Shown here: positions 17,185-26,034 of the stretch, piece by piece
Layout of the letters: every line of letters starts with the position of its first letter
Numbering within the stretch: the first letter of the stretch is position 1
Origin: Chryseobacterium indologenes
Lineage (GTDB): Bacteria; Bacteroidota; Bacteroidia; Flavobacteriales; Weeksellaceae
DNA: 64,000 nt
Reading direction: 5' to 3'
Assembly (NCBI RefSeq): GCF_018362995.1
Contig: NZ_CP074372.1
Location: 4,836,001-4,900,000, forward strand
Notes under the pieces: model-generated
What the model was told of the DNA's origin: nothing
What the model saw: only the letters and a program-made list of their open reading frames with translations
The model's database searches: none
Position numbers and translations under genes: made by a program

Positions 17185-18084
17185 ATGGCTAAATCTGTAG
17201 ATGAATTTAATAAGAAAAGGCTTCGGTCCAGCAATATTACAGTAGTGATAAGTATTGCCTTAGTGTTATTTTTGTTAGGATTAATGGGGCTTATTTTAAT
17301 TAATGCCCAGAAGTATTCTGACTATATCAAAGAACAGTTGGTGGTGAACGCCTACTTTGATGAAAATTATGATGCTAAAGATTCTGTAAAAATTGCAAAA
17401 CTGGAGGAAGAAACTTTTAAAAAGGTACAGACACTAGCTCCGGTAAAAAAAGCAACCTATATTTCAAGAGACATGGCTGCAAAAGAAGCCAAGAAAAGTA
17501 TGGGAATTGACAGTGATGCATTGTTTGAAGAAAATATCTTCCCATCTTCTATTGAAGTTGCTTTAAAACCTGAATTCGTAGATCCGGCAAAAATTGATGA
17601 GGCTATTAAAGAGATCAAATCAGTTCCAGGAATTATCGATGTTAAGAACGACAGTACCCTGATGGTAGATGTTTACAATAACCTGAGCAGGATCTTAAAG
17701 TGGATCTTCGGATTTTCAATTCTGTTCCTGGTATTGGCTGTTGTATTGATCAACAACTCTATCCGTCTGAAAATATTTTCAAAGAGATTTATTATTAAAA
17801 CAATGCAGCTGGTAGGAGCGAAAAGAAGATTCATCCTTAAGCCTTTCATCATAGAAGCCATCATTTTAGGAGCTATTGGCTCTGTAATTGGTCTTATAGC
17901 TTTAGGTGGTGTCTGGTATTATTTCACAAGCCAGATTGGTTCTGCTTTCGTACAGGACAACAACCAGTATTTCTGGTTAGTAATCTTGGTATTGGGAGTA
18001 GGAGTTTTTATCTCTGTCTTAAGTACAATTTTCGCTACATGGAGGTTCTTAAAATCAAACGTTGACGATTTATATTACTCTTAA
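17185..18084 (+). CDS. ftsX: Cell division protein FtsX
   Basis: This 299-residue permease-like protein, with FtsE, regulates peptidoglycan hydrolases at the division septum. It has one N-terminal TM segment (about 20-43) and an extracytoplasmic domain (about 45-170, including VKKATYISRDMAAKEAKKSMG and FPSSIEVAL). Three C-terminal TM segments form the FtsX permease domain (IFGFSILFLVLAVVLINNSIRLKIFSKR, IKTMQLVGAKRRFIL). ftsE is not in the window. Two bases separate it from the DUF3098 gene. Confidence 0.93.
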   Translation: MAKSVDEFNKKRLRSSNITVVISIALVLFLLGLMGLILINAQKYSDYIKEQLVVNAYFDENYDAKDSVKIAKLEEETFKKVQTLAPVKKATYISRDMAAKEAKKSMGIDSDALFEENIFPSSIEVALKPEFVDPAKIDEAIKEIKSVPGIIDVKNDSTLMVDVYNNLSRILKWIFGFSILFLVLAVVLINNSIRLKIFSKRFIIKTMQLVGAKRRFILKPFIIEAIILGAIGSVIGLIALGGVWYYFTSQIGSAFVQDNNQYFWLVILVLGVGVFISVLSTIFATWRFLKSNVDDLYYS

Positions 18085-18086
18085 CA

Positions 18087-18383
18087 ATGAGCAAAAAAAC
18101 AAATAAATTTTCCGCTTCAGACTTTGGACATGAAGCTGAAGTACCACAGCAAAACGCTTTCTATTTCGGACCGCAGAATTTCAAGTGGATGCTGATAGGA
18201 CTGGCATTTATTGTCGTAGGATTTCTATTGATGATGGGCCCGGACGCCAATACGGTAGATGGTAAATTTGACCCGAACTCATGGAATGATGATATCTTTT
18301 CTATCAGAAGAATCAGAATAGCACCTCTGTTTGTTGTTATAGGATTTGTAATAGAAGTATACGCTATCTTAAAAAGAAAATAA
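18087..18383 (+). CDS. DUF3098 family small membrane protein
   Basis: The 98-residue protein has an N-terminal cytoplasmic stretch, then TM segments at about 34-52 (WMLIGLAFIVVGFLLMM) and 76-95 (IAPLFVVIGFVIEVYAIL). A FDPNSWNDDIFSIRRIRIAPL motif between them is typical of DUF3098. This family follows ftsX in many Bacteroidota, implying a role with FtsX or uppP in envelope biogenesis; that role is inferred from context. Confidence 0.88.
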   Translation: MSKKTNKFSASDFGHEAEVPQQNAFYFGPQNFKWMLIGLAFIVVGFLLMMGPDANTVDGKFDPNSWNDDIFSIRRIRIAPLFVVIGFVIEVYAILKRK

Positions 18384-18394
18384 ATAAATTTTTA

Positions 18395-18475
18395 TATTTT
18401 GAGATTAAGAGATTAAGAAATTGAGAGTGATGCATTCTGAATTTCCGGATCTCTTAATCTTTTAATTTTTTAAAA
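18395..18475 (+). repeat. Inverted repeat between DUF3098 gene and uppP
   Basis: GATTAAGAGAT (18403-18413) is perfectly complementary to ATCTCTTAATC (18449-18459), followed by a TTTTAATTTTT tail. It could be a terminator or a small palindromic element; the direct repeat GAGATTAA within the left arm suggests repetitive origin. Confidence 0.6.
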
Positions 18476-18479
18476 GAAT

Positions 18480-19298
18480 ATGGATTTAATCAAAGCAATT
18501 ATTATTGCCATTGTAGAAGGGTTAACGGAATATCTTCCGATTTCTTCTACCGCACACATGGGATTTACGGCCAACCTTATGGGTCTTGAAGAAACAGAAT
18601 TTTTAAAAATGTTTCAGGTATCCATTCAGTTTGGAGCTATTTTATCAGTGGTAGTGGCCTACTGGAAAAAGTTTTTTGACTTAAACAATATTCAGTTCTA
18701 TTTTAAACTTGCTTTTGCTGTAGTTCCGGCGCTGGTTTTAGGATATTTATTTGATGATAAAATTGAAGCTGTGCTGGGGAATCAGATCGCTATTTCTTCA
18801 GTGTTGGTTTTAGGAGGTGTTGTTTTACTGTTTGCTGACAAATGGTTTAAAAACCCTAAAATAGACGACGAAAAAGGAATTACCATAAGAAAAGCAGTAA
18901 CCATTGGTTTCTGGCAATGTCTTGCGATGATGCCCGGAACAAGCCGTAGTGCGGCTTCTATCATTGGAGGAATGACACAGGGGCTTACCAGAAAAGCTGC
19001 TGCAGAATTCTCTTTCTTCCTTGCTGTACCTACCATGCTGGCAGTAACGGTATATTCAGTTTTTGTTAAAACCTGGGGAAAAGAAACGGCAAATCCGCAG
19101 AAAGGATATGAAATGATTATGGCGTCACAGGACCACATTATGATCTTTGTGGTAGGAAATGTTGTCGCGTTTATCGTAGCACTTATCGCTATCAAAGCAT
19201 TCATTGGAGTGCTTAATAAATACGGATTTAAACCTTGGGGCTGGTACCGTATTTTTGTTGGAGTTGCTCTATTGATTTATTTTTATTTCTTTAAATAA
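18480..19298 (+). CDS. uppP: Undecaprenyl-diphosphate phosphatase
   Basis: This 272-residue integral membrane enzyme (BacA/UppP) dephosphorylates undecaprenyl diphosphate to recycle the lipid carrier of peptidoglycan and other envelope glycans; it also gives bacitracin resistance. The two active-site motifs are intact: EGLTEYLPISSTAHM near residue 13 and PGTSRSAASIIGG near 156. About eight hydrophobic helices are visible. truB follows 24 nt downstream on the same strand. Confidence 0.96.
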   Translation: MDLIKAIIIAIVEGLTEYLPISSTAHMGFTANLMGLEETEFLKMFQVSIQFGAILSVVVAYWKKFFDLNNIQFYFKLAFAVVPALVLGYLFDDKIEAVLGNQIAISSVLVLGGVVLLFADKWFKNPKIDDEKGITIRKAVTIGFWQCLAMMPGTSRSAASIIGGMTQGLTRKAAAEFSFFLAVPTMLAVTVYSVFVKTWGKETANPQKGYEMIMASQDHIMIFVVGNVVAFIVALIAIKAFIGVLNKYGFKPWGWYRIFVGVALLIYFYFFK

Positions 19299-19322
19299 GA
19301 AATTACTCATTTATACCCATTC

Positions 19323-20021
19323 ATGACTGCTGAAGAACTGAAATCAGGATACATTTTTTTATTGGATAAGCCTTTGGACTGGACTTCCTTCCAGGCTGTC
19401 AATAAAATGAAATATAAACTTAAAAGGGAGTTTGATCTTCCTAAAAAATTTAAAATCGGGCATGCAGGAACTTTAGATCCCAGAGCAACAGGGCTTCTGA
19501 TTGTCTGCTGTGGAAAATTCACCAAGAAAATTACTGAAATCCAGGATGCTCCTAAAGAATACTGGACGGAGATTAAGATCGGAGTACAGACAGAATCCTA
19601 CGATACTGAGAAACCGGAAATCCTTCATCAGGATATCTCTCATATTACTGAAGAACAGGTAAAAGAGGTACTGGAAAAGTTTGTTGGAGAAATTGAACAG
19701 AAACCACCCGTTTATTCAGCCATTAAAATTGATGGTGAAAGAGCTTACAATCTAGCAAGGGCTGGGGAAGAAGTGGAAATGAAGGCCAGAAAAACCACCA
19801 TTCATTATATTAAAGATGTTAAGATAGATTTTCCTTTAGTAAGTTTCATGGTAGGCTGTTCAAAAGGAACCTATATCAGAAGTCTTGCACACGATATAGG
19901 GCAGGAATTAGGAGTAGGAGCCTATTTGACTCAATTAAGACGTACTAAAATCGGAGACTATGCTATTGAAAACGCTACAGATCAGTTTTTAAATAACGAG
20001 TACAGATTTGAAAATCTATGA
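19323..20021 (+). CDS. truB: tRNA pseudouridine(55) synthase
   Basis: The 232-residue enzyme makes pseudouridine 55 in the T-loop of tRNAs. The catalytic motif GHAGTLDPRATGLL is at about residues 46-59 with the nucleophilic Asp in TLDP. YSAIKIDGERAYNLARAGE near 134 and CSKGTYIRSLAHDIG near 178 are also diagnostic. Bacteroidota TruB lacks a long C-terminal PUA extension, in agreement with the length. Its stop codon overlaps the ATG of the next gene by four bases (ATGA), suggesting translational coupling. Confidence 0.96.
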   Translation: MTAEELKSGYIFLLDKPLDWTSFQAVNKMKYKLKREFDLPKKFKIGHAGTLDPRATGLLIVCCGKFTKKITEIQDAPKEYWTEIKIGVQTESYDTEKPEILHQDISHITEEQVKEVLEKFVGEIEQKPPVYSAIKIDGERAYNLARAGEEVEMKARKTTIHYIKDVKIDFPLVSFMVGCSKGTYIRSLAHDIGQELGVGAYLTQLRRTKIGDYAIENATDQFLNNEYRFENL

Positions 20022-20596
20022 AAATAAAATTATCCTTTTTCATATTTGTCTTCGTTTTTTTTAAGACATTTTCTCAGGATACAGAATCTGGAAAATCAAA
20101 AATGGATTTTTATTTTAATCCTTCCCTTAATATCGGATTTAATATTAAGAAGAAAGACCAGATCAACAATTCGCAGTATATTGAAAACAGATCCTCATTA
20201 GGAAATCTGACTTATGGTTTTACTACTATTGGAGGATATAATTTTCTTCCTAACTTTGCATTAGGAACCGGAATCAAATATAGCTTTATACAAGATAATT
20301 ATCATCTGATTTATTGGGTTATTCAGCCGAAGATCATTTTTTCTCCCGGAGAAAGACCATTTTACATTGATATTAATTATGGAAAGCAGCTTAATCACTC
20401 CGTTGTTTCAGATACTGAATTTTGGGGCGGCAGATTGGGAATGCAGGTTTCTTATTCAAAAAGATTGAGTCAGGAAGGAGGAATTGTTTTTGAATCACAT
20501 AAACTCAAAGATAGAGCTGATGGATTTTTCATAGGATTAAGCTATGGAATTACAATTTTCAGCAATAAAAATTATACCGGCTACGGAAAAGACTAA
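20018..20596 (+). CDS. Small outer-membrane beta-barrel protein
   Basis: The 192-residue protein has a signal peptide (to about residue 20, TFSQ). Alternating strands with aromatic girdles follow ([63 protein letters not shown]), matching an eight-stranded outer-membrane barrel of the porin-family type common in Flavobacteriia. No function is recognised. It is wedged between truB and an rRNA pseudouridine synthase, overlapping truB by 4 bp and the next gene by 1 bp, so all three are probably co-translated. Confidence 0.75.
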   Translation: MKIKLSFFIFVFVFFKTFSQDTESGKSKMDFYFNPSLNIGFNIKKKDQINNSQYIENRSSLGNLTYGFTTIGGYNFLPNFALGTGIKYSFIQDNYHLIYWVIQPKIIFSPGERPFYIDINYGKQLNHSVVSDTEFWGGRLGMQVSYSKRLSQEGGIVFESHKLKDRADGFFIGLSYGITIFSNKNYTGYGKD

Positions 20597-21318
20597 TGGA
20601 AAAAACGCGCATCAATAAATATTTATCAGAAGTAGGATACTGTTCCAGACGAGCAGCAGATAAGCTTTTGGAAGAGGGCAGGATCAAAATAAACGGAAAA
20701 ATTCCCGAGATGGGAACAAAAGTTTCCGATGAAGATCTTGTGGAAGTAGATGGTAAAGCTATCAGAGAACCTCAGGAGAAGCCGGTATATATCGTTTTTA
20801 ATAAACCGGTAGGAATTGTATGTACTACGGATACAAAACGTGAGAAAAATAACATCGTAGATTATATTAACCACCCGAAAAGGATTTTTCCTATCGGAAG
20901 ATTAGATAAGCCAAGTGAGGGACTGATCTTACTGACAAGTGATGGTGATATCGTTAATAAAATTCTGAGAGCCCGTAATAATCACGAAAAAGAATATATT
21001 GTTCGTGTAGATAAACCGATCAATCCGAGATTTTTGGAAAAAATGCGCAATGGAGTTCCTATTCTGGATACCGTAACCAAAAAATGTGAGGTAGAAAAGA
21101 TTGATGATATGAATTTCAGAATTGTTCTTACTCAAGGACTCAACAGACAAATCCGGAGAATGTGCGAATATCTCGGATATGAAGTCAAAAAACTGAAGCG
21201 AATCCGTATCATGAACATCAAACTAGACCTCCCGATTGGAAAATGGAGAGATCTTACAGATGATGAACTGAATGCACTGAATTCTATGCTTACAGATTCC
21301 AGTAAAACATTCGACTAA
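20596..21318 (+). CDS. RluF/RsuA-type rRNA pseudouridine synthase
   Basis: The 240-residue protein has an N-terminal S4 RNA-binding domain ([21 protein letters not shown], residues 4-60). The pseudouridine synthase domain follows, with the catalytic [18 protein letters not shown] near residue 101 and [18 protein letters not shown] near 176. [13 protein letters not shown] is closest to RluF (23S rRNA U2604), but distinguishing RluF from RluB or RsuA needs an alignment. The start ATG shares a base with the preceding stop (TAATG). A proline-poor, serine/threonine tail ends the protein. Confidence 0.9.
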   Translation: MEKTRINKYLSEVGYCSRRAADKLLEEGRIKINGKIPEMGTKVSDEDLVEVDGKAIREPQEKPVYIVFNKPVGIVCTTDTKREKNNIVDYINHPKRIFPIGRLDKPSEGLILLTSDGDIVNKILRARNNHEKEYIVRVDKPINPRFLEKMRNGVPILDTVTKKCEVEKIDDMNFRIVLTQGLNRQIRRMCEYLGYEVKKLKRIRIMNIKLDLPIGKWRDLTDDELNALNSMLTDSSKTFD

Positions 21319-21485
21319 AACTTATACTATACTTTAGCGGTTTCCCTCTATTTCCCAGTATCAATTGCTGGAAATACTAATGAATTATTTTTATTTCATA
21401 ATTTTTCACATATTGGTGTAATATATTTTATTTTTCACAAGAAATATATTATATTTATAACAATAACACTTATAACCTGAAAATC

Positions 21486-22706
21486 ATGAAATTAAAATTT
21501 ATTGTAGCCCTTTTATTTGTGACTTTGATAACTTTTACCAGTTGTCTAAATGAGCACGATCCGGATCATTCACATGATTCTTCCTTTTACATTGATTACA
21601 GAAGCTTAAAAGGATTACCAGACGGAATTGCCGTTATAGAACTCGATCCTGAAGCCCCGAATTTTGGAAATATCAGCAGCAGGCTTGAATTGGGTGTTGG
21701 TGTATTACCACATCATATTTATTATAATCAAAACGCAAAAAAAATGTTCACTACTGCTTTGGGTGGCAGTTATCTCTATGAGATAAAAACGGGAAAAGAT
21801 CAAAATGGGCTGCCAAAATTAATTGATGCAACGCCTATTGATACTGGTGAGAATACGGTAGGAGAAAATATATTTTTCACAACTGACGGAAGGTATTTTA
21901 TGACCTTTATGGGAGGGGCAGGAGGCCCTAAGGATGGCAGCATAGGTGTTTTTAATGCTAATAATAATCAACTGATCAAAACAATTAAAGCACCAATTCA
22001 GGCTAATCCCAATAAGTTTATAATGTATCCGCATGGTATTTCAATTAATGAAGAAAAAGGATTAATGATGGTCAGCTCAACCATTCATCCGGACCTCACT
22101 ACAGGAATGGGCAATACCTGTACTTTATTAGATCTGAACACTTATGAAATAAAAGAAACCTATCAGGTAGCAGACTCCCCAACTGATTTATCTGCTCCTG
22201 TGGAAGTGTTATTATTACGCGGAAAGTTTCCACAGTATGCACTTGCTACAACAATGCTTGGCGGAGATATCTGGATTGCTCCATACAATACTGCCACTAA
22301 AAAATATGATGCTTTTACTAAGATCTTTGACGGAAGCACAAAAGGTTTAGGCTGGGCACTCGAAATGTATATTGATGATTCAAACAAACTGTATGTGAGT
22401 TTTGCAGATCCTGGAAAGGTACTTGTCTTTGATATAAATAATCTTCCCCAATTAAAGCTTTTAAAGACTTTTGATGCTGATAAAGGAGCACACCATATGG
22501 CTTTCTTTAAAACCAAGTCAGGAAAAGAAGTGGTAGCAGTACAAAATAACCTGTTGGATCTCCCTAATCTGAACTCAGGAACCATTAGTGTAATTGATAT
22601 CAACACAGGAAAAACCTTAGGTACAGTCGATTTGCGTAACCGCTATGGAATATTGCCGGAATCCATTGAAGGCACCAATGGACCAAGCAGTTATATGCAT
22701 CATTAA
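21486..22706 (+). CDS. Beta-propeller lipoprotein, YncE-like
   Basis: The 406-residue protein has a lipoprotein signal peptide (MKLKFIVALLFVTLITFTSC; lipid-modified Cys about residue 20) followed by repeats that alternate short strands and turns. FFTTDGRYFMTFMGG, GSIGVFNANNNQLIKTI and GTISVIDINTGKTLGTVDL are typical YncE-like propeller blades. PHH and PHG motifs recall methanethiol-oxidase/selenium-binding propellers, but this is only a hint. It probably sits in the outer or inner membrane facing the periplasm. No operon partner; a strong terminator follows and is shared with the convergent HhH gene. Confidence 0.7.
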   Translation: MKLKFIVALLFVTLITFTSCLNEHDPDHSHDSSFYIDYRSLKGLPDGIAVIELDPEAPNFGNISSRLELGVGVLPHHIYYNQNAKKMFTTALGGSYLYEIKTGKDQNGLPKLIDATPIDTGENTVGENIFFTTDGRYFMTFMGGAGGPKDGSIGVFNANNNQLIKTIKAPIQANPNKFIMYPHGISINEEKGLMMVSSTIHPDLTTGMGNTCTLLDLNTYEIKETYQVADSPTDLSAPVEVLLLRGKFPQYALATTMLGGDIWIAPYNTATKKYDAFTKIFDGSTKGLGWALEMYIDDSNKLYVSFADPGKVLVFDINNLPQLKLLKTFDADKGAHHMAFFKTKSGKEVVAVQNNLLDLPNLNSGTISVIDINTGKTLGTVDLRNRYGILPESIEGTNGPSSYMHH

Positions 22707-22725
22707 ATCCGGGGTAATATTTCAG

Positions 22726-22763
22726 AAACGATTCCAAAAATAATATTTTGGAATCGTTTTAAG
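22726..22763. terminator. Bidirectional terminator between the propeller lipoprotein and HhH genes
   Basis: Perfect 14-bp stem AAACGATTCCAAAA (22726-22739) with TTTTGGAATCGTTT (22746-22759), flanked by A and T rich runs, lying between convergent genes. Confidence 0.85.
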
Positions 22764-24026
22764 CTATTTTACATATAATCTCATTCTTTCTTCATACTCA
22801 GGTTTCAGTTTTAAAAGTTTCCATATTTTTCTATCATCAGGATTACTGATACGGTAGAAAATGATTTTGTCTGCAGAATATTTGAAATAGGGATGATTTT
22901 TAAGCCATTCTTCGGGGGCATCCACTAATGAATATCTGGGTACATCTGAGGAATTTAATGGTGCAATTGAGATCAGCTTTTGAACAAGATCTTGATCAAT
23001 ATTGTATGTACTTAAAATCTGTTGCTTATTGATAAAGCCCCCTAGTTTTTTTCTGAAACCGATAATAGAACCCGCGCTTCTTTCATCCAGTCCAAATTCT
23101 ATAAGTTGTCTGAAAGTAATTTTATTGAGATCTGTTTTTGAAAAATCGGTTTTTTCCTGCTGCTTTTCCTGGAGTTTGATATAAGGTTTCATTTCCTGAA
23201 ATTTCTCAGCAGAAATCACAAAACATTTCTGCAGATCGTCTAGGCTTTTAAAGCTTCCCCGTAGATTTCTGTCCCGGTAATTAATGATGGTAATGGCTTG
23301 CTTTTCTGAAAATCCAAAAGCTTTCCAGCCCTCCAGATCCAGTTGATTAGGATCAAAAGAATGGTACTGGATTTTGGTTTTAACCGTACTGTTCTTTGCT
23401 GAATTTTGAAAAGTTTCAGGAGTTTTTGCAGGTAAAAGTAAATAAGGCTCCAGCTTGCTGTAATTTTCCGGAGAGATGATAAAACATTCTTTAAACTTCT
23501 CCTTGCTGATAAAGCTGCCTCCCAGATAATTTCTGTATTTTAAAATAGCTTCTGCCTGTCTTTCACTGAAACCCATTTTTAGCCAGTCATTAGCAGAAAA
23601 CCGATCAGGATTGAATTTCCCTGAAATCGTAATTTTTTTCTTTCCATACGCATTGAATCCTTTTGGTTTTCCATTCTCTGTTATTTCAGGAAGTAAAATG
23701 AATGATTCCAACTCCCTGAATTTCTCGTCAGAAATAGCGTAACATTTTTTCAACTGTTCTTTTGACATAAACTTTCCCCCTACAATATCTTTATATTTAA
23801 GAATTGTAGCAGTCTGCTTTTCTGAAAAACCAAGTTTCTGCCATTGCTCTTTGTCCAGTGTATTGGGATCAAAATCTGATAGTTTCGCAGAATTTGAAGA
23901 ACTAGTAATAAACTTTACATCAGGAAAAGGTTCTTTTTCCCGGCTGGTATATTTCTGATAGGCCAATAAAATAGTCAGCAATGTGACCATAAATGCCAAT
24001 TTCTGGTAATAGCTTTTTCTCATCAT
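22764..24026 (-). CDS. Helix-hairpin-helix repeat protein, ComEA-like
   Basis: The 420-residue protein has an N-terminal membrane anchor (about residues 7-23, YQKLAFMVTLLTILLAY). Four ComEA-type helix-hairpin-helix units follow, spaced about 70-90 residues apart, each beginning FDPN or similar and containing LGFSEKQ-ILKYK (GFSEKQTATILKY, GFSERQAEAILKY, GFSEKQAITIINY, GLDERSAGSIIGF). HhH units of this kind bind DNA non-specifically, and ComEA is the periplasmic DNA receptor for transformation. Four tandem units are unusual. A closing ENRLYVK-like stretch ends the protein. Function in DNA uptake is plausible but not shown. Confidence 0.82.
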   Translation of the reverse strand: MMRKSYYQKLAFMVTLLTILLAYQKYTSREKEPFPDVKFITSSSNSAKLSDFDPNTLDKEQWQKLGFSEKQTATILKYKDIVGGKFMSKEQLKKCYAISDEKFRELESFILLPEITENGKPKGFNAYGKKKITISGKFNPDRFSANDWLKMGFSERQAEAILKYRNYLGGSFISKEKFKECFIISPENYSKLEPYLLLPAKTPETFQNSAKNSTVKTKIQYHSFDPNQLDLEGWKAFGFSEKQAITIINYRDRNLRGSFKSLDDLQKCFVISAEKFQEMKPYIKLQEKQQEKTDFSKTDLNKITFRQLIEFGLDERSAGSIIGFRKKLGGFINKQQILSTYNIDQDLVQKLISIAPLNSSDVPRYSLVDAPEEWLKNHPYFKYSADKIIFYRISNPDDRKIWKLLKLKPEYEERMRLYVK

Positions 24027-24398
24027 GAAGTAAAAATATCAATAAGAATTAAGCGTGTCAATATCTGATAATGAATTGGTTAAATATGATATACAGATTG
24101 TGTTTAATGCTTATGAAGCAATCAGAAATATCATCTTTTATATGATATAATTTCGTAATTGAGAGTGAATGTTGTGATTAGAGTTTATCTGTTTTTTGTT
24201 TTTAACACGACATGTTTTGTCGTTGTGTGTGAATAATTTTGCATTTAAATAAAACAAATGTCAATATAAATAAAGTGGATTTAATAATAAATAGTAAGAT
24301 ATATGTTAAATCGCATCTTTGTGATTTTCATGTCTTAAAAAGTGTTAAATTCGCGAAGTTTTAAGAAACTAATTACTAACTCAGAAAACAACATTGGA
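24027..24398. other. Intergenic region between divergent genes, upstream of the RHS locus
   Basis: This 372-bp AT-rich region holds the divergent promoters of the HhH gene and the RHS locus. A TAATTTTG (24234-24241) matches the -7 consensus; a small hairpin ACGACA/TGTCGT (24207-24223) lies just upstream. A second candidate, CATCTTTG (24314-24321), is nearer the gene. No gene is seen. Confidence 0.45.
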
Positions 24399-26024
24399 AT
24401 GAAAAAATTCTATATAGGTGCATTCACTTTATGCACGGTCTTGGGCATCTCTGCCCAGGAAGTGGTATGGCAGAAAGACATCAAATCCTCTACCCAGGAT
24501 TTTCTTAGTCAGGTTACTACAACAATCGATCAGCAGTATCTTATAACGGGAAGCTCTATCCAAAGTAATAAGCAGCAAACATCAGGAAATAAGCAAAACA
24601 ACGGTTACGATTTTCATCTTGTAAAACTGAATCAACAGGGAGATGAAGTCTGGGAAAAATATTTCTCAGGACAAAATCATGATTATCTGTCAGCAACTGT
24701 TACTACACAGGATGGAGGGTTTCTATTAGCCGGAACATCCTATTCAGGAAAAGGCTTAGATAAAAAAGACGATTCTAAAGGAGGATCTGATATCTGGCTG
24801 ATCAGAATCAATGAATTTGGTGATGAATTGTGGCAGAAAACACTCGGAAGTTCTTCAGACGAAGAAGCAAGAGCCGTTATCCAGACCACCGATTTGGGAT
24901 TCTTTGTTGCAGGGAATGTTCAAAACTCTTCAAAAGGTTACGGTTCAAAAGATGTTTTGATCACAAAACTAGATAAGAATGGAAAAGAACTCTCCCAATT
25001 AATTTTAGGCGGAAAAGGTTTAGACGAAGTAGAGAAAATGATTCCAACGAAAGATGGCGGAGCCTTACTGGGAATTTATTCAAGAAGTTCCGAGGTTCGT
25101 GTTTCGGGATCTGAAAAGTCTCAGATGCGAGATGCGGGTTCTGTGTCAAACGGTCAAAATTCGAATCCCGTATCGCGAAACTCGAAACAAACTGAAAACT
25201 TTGGTGAAGGTGACTATTGGATTGCCAAGCTCGATAAAAACGGAAAAGTGGAATGGGAAAAGAACTTTGGAGGCAAAGGAGATGATCATATCAGAACGCT
25301 GGCACTAACTTTAAATGGCTTTGTTATCGGTGGAGAATCCAGATCGGAAAGATCAGGAAACAAAACGGTTGGATTGGAAGAAGGAACAGACCTTTGGCTG
25401 ATTTCTTTAAATGAAAGAGGCGATGAACAGTGGCAAAAATCCTACAATTTCAAAAACAGAGATATCCTGATGGGAATGAGTGTCCTTCATTCTGCAGATG
25501 ATAAATCTTCCAAAGGAATTTTATTAGGAGGCTATACTCAGGCTGAAGGAAGAATACAACCCGATGATGAAACGTTCTGGATGTTGTATCTAGATCATAA
25601 TGGTAATGAACAGTGGAGAAAGCATATCAAAGGAGAATCCAGAAAGAAGGAAGAGAGACTATCTGACTTAAAGCTCAACAGAGACGGTTCAATTGTTCTG
25701 GCTGGGACCAGTGCAGAAGAGCTTGGGAAAGAGAATTGGAAGATTGTGAAACTAGGAGACAAGCAGGTTGATCAGTTAATCGAAAAATATGATATCAAGA
25801 TTTATCCAAATCCTGTATCTGATTATGCTTACGTAGAAATTGGTTTTGATTTTAAAGATGCTGATATTCTGTTGTATGATATGTCTGGAAGACAACTGCA
25901 AAATCTGAAAACAAAGAACAGAGTGACAAAGATTAACACTCAGGCTTTGGTTCAGGGAGCTTATCTGGTGACTATAAAAACTGATAACAACAAAACGGCG
26001 AATGCTAAGTTGATAAAGAAATAA
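24399..26024 (+). CDS. T9SS type A sorted repeat protein, first gene of RHS locus
   Basis: I place the start at ATG 24399 because it gives a proper signal peptide (MKKFYIGAFTLCTVLGISAQ); the longer frame from GTG 24342 would bury it. The 541-residue product carries several ~60-residue repeats (GDEVWEKYFSG, DGGFLLAG, GSDIWLIRINEFGDELWQK) that should form a beta-propeller-like fold. It ends with a type A T9SS sorting domain (YPNPVSDYAYVEIGF, LYDMSGRQL, GAYLVTI). A low-complexity, differently composed stretch at about residues 228-268 (SSEVRVSGSEKSQMRD onward) interrupts one repeat. It sits 10 nt upstream of the RHS genes, so it is probably the surface or adhesion partner of that system. Confidence 0.85.
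   Translation: MKKFYIGAFTLCTVLGISAQEVVWQKDIKSSTQDFLSQVTTTIDQQYLITGSSIQSNKQQTSGNKQNNGYDFHLVKLNQQGDEVWEKYFSGQNHDYLSATVTTQDGGFLLAGTSYSGKGLDKKDDSKGGSDIWLIRINEFGDELWQKTLGSSSDEEARAVIQTTDLGFFVAGNVQNSSKGYGSKDVLITKLDKNGKELSQLILGGKGLDEVEKMIPTKDGGALLGIYSRSSEVRVSGSEKSQMRDAGSVSNGQNSNPVSRNSKQTENFGEGDYWIAKLDKNGKVEWEKNFGGKGDDHIRTLALTLNGFVIGGESRSERSGNKTVGLEEGTDLWLISLNERGDEQWQKSYNFKNRDILMGMSVLHSADDKSSKGILLGGYTQAEGRIQPDDETFWMLYLDHNGNEQWRKHIKGESRKKEERLSDLKLNRDGSIVLAGTSAEELGKENWKIVKLGDKQVDQLIEKYDIKIYPNPVSDYAYVEIGFDFKDADILLYDMSGRQLQNLKTKNRVTKINTQALVQGAYLVTIKTDNNKTANAKLIKK
25084..25196 (+). repeat. Intergenic-type repeat sequence inside a coding region
   Basis: The segment has G/C-rich words foreign to the surrounding gene (GTTTCGGGAT, CGAGATGCGGGTT, CGCGAAACTCGAAAC). 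Its 25128-25140 word differs at one base from CGAGTTGCGGGTT in the intergenic element at 34452-34464. The ends are loosely inverted. It keeps the reading frame of the host gene. Confidence 0.5.
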
Positions 26025-26034
26025 ACGAATAATT

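Noticed and set aside
24342..24398. GTG start and 19-residue extension of the T9SS protein
   Set aside because: It would place the signal peptide at residue 20; ATG 24399 restores a normal signal peptide.
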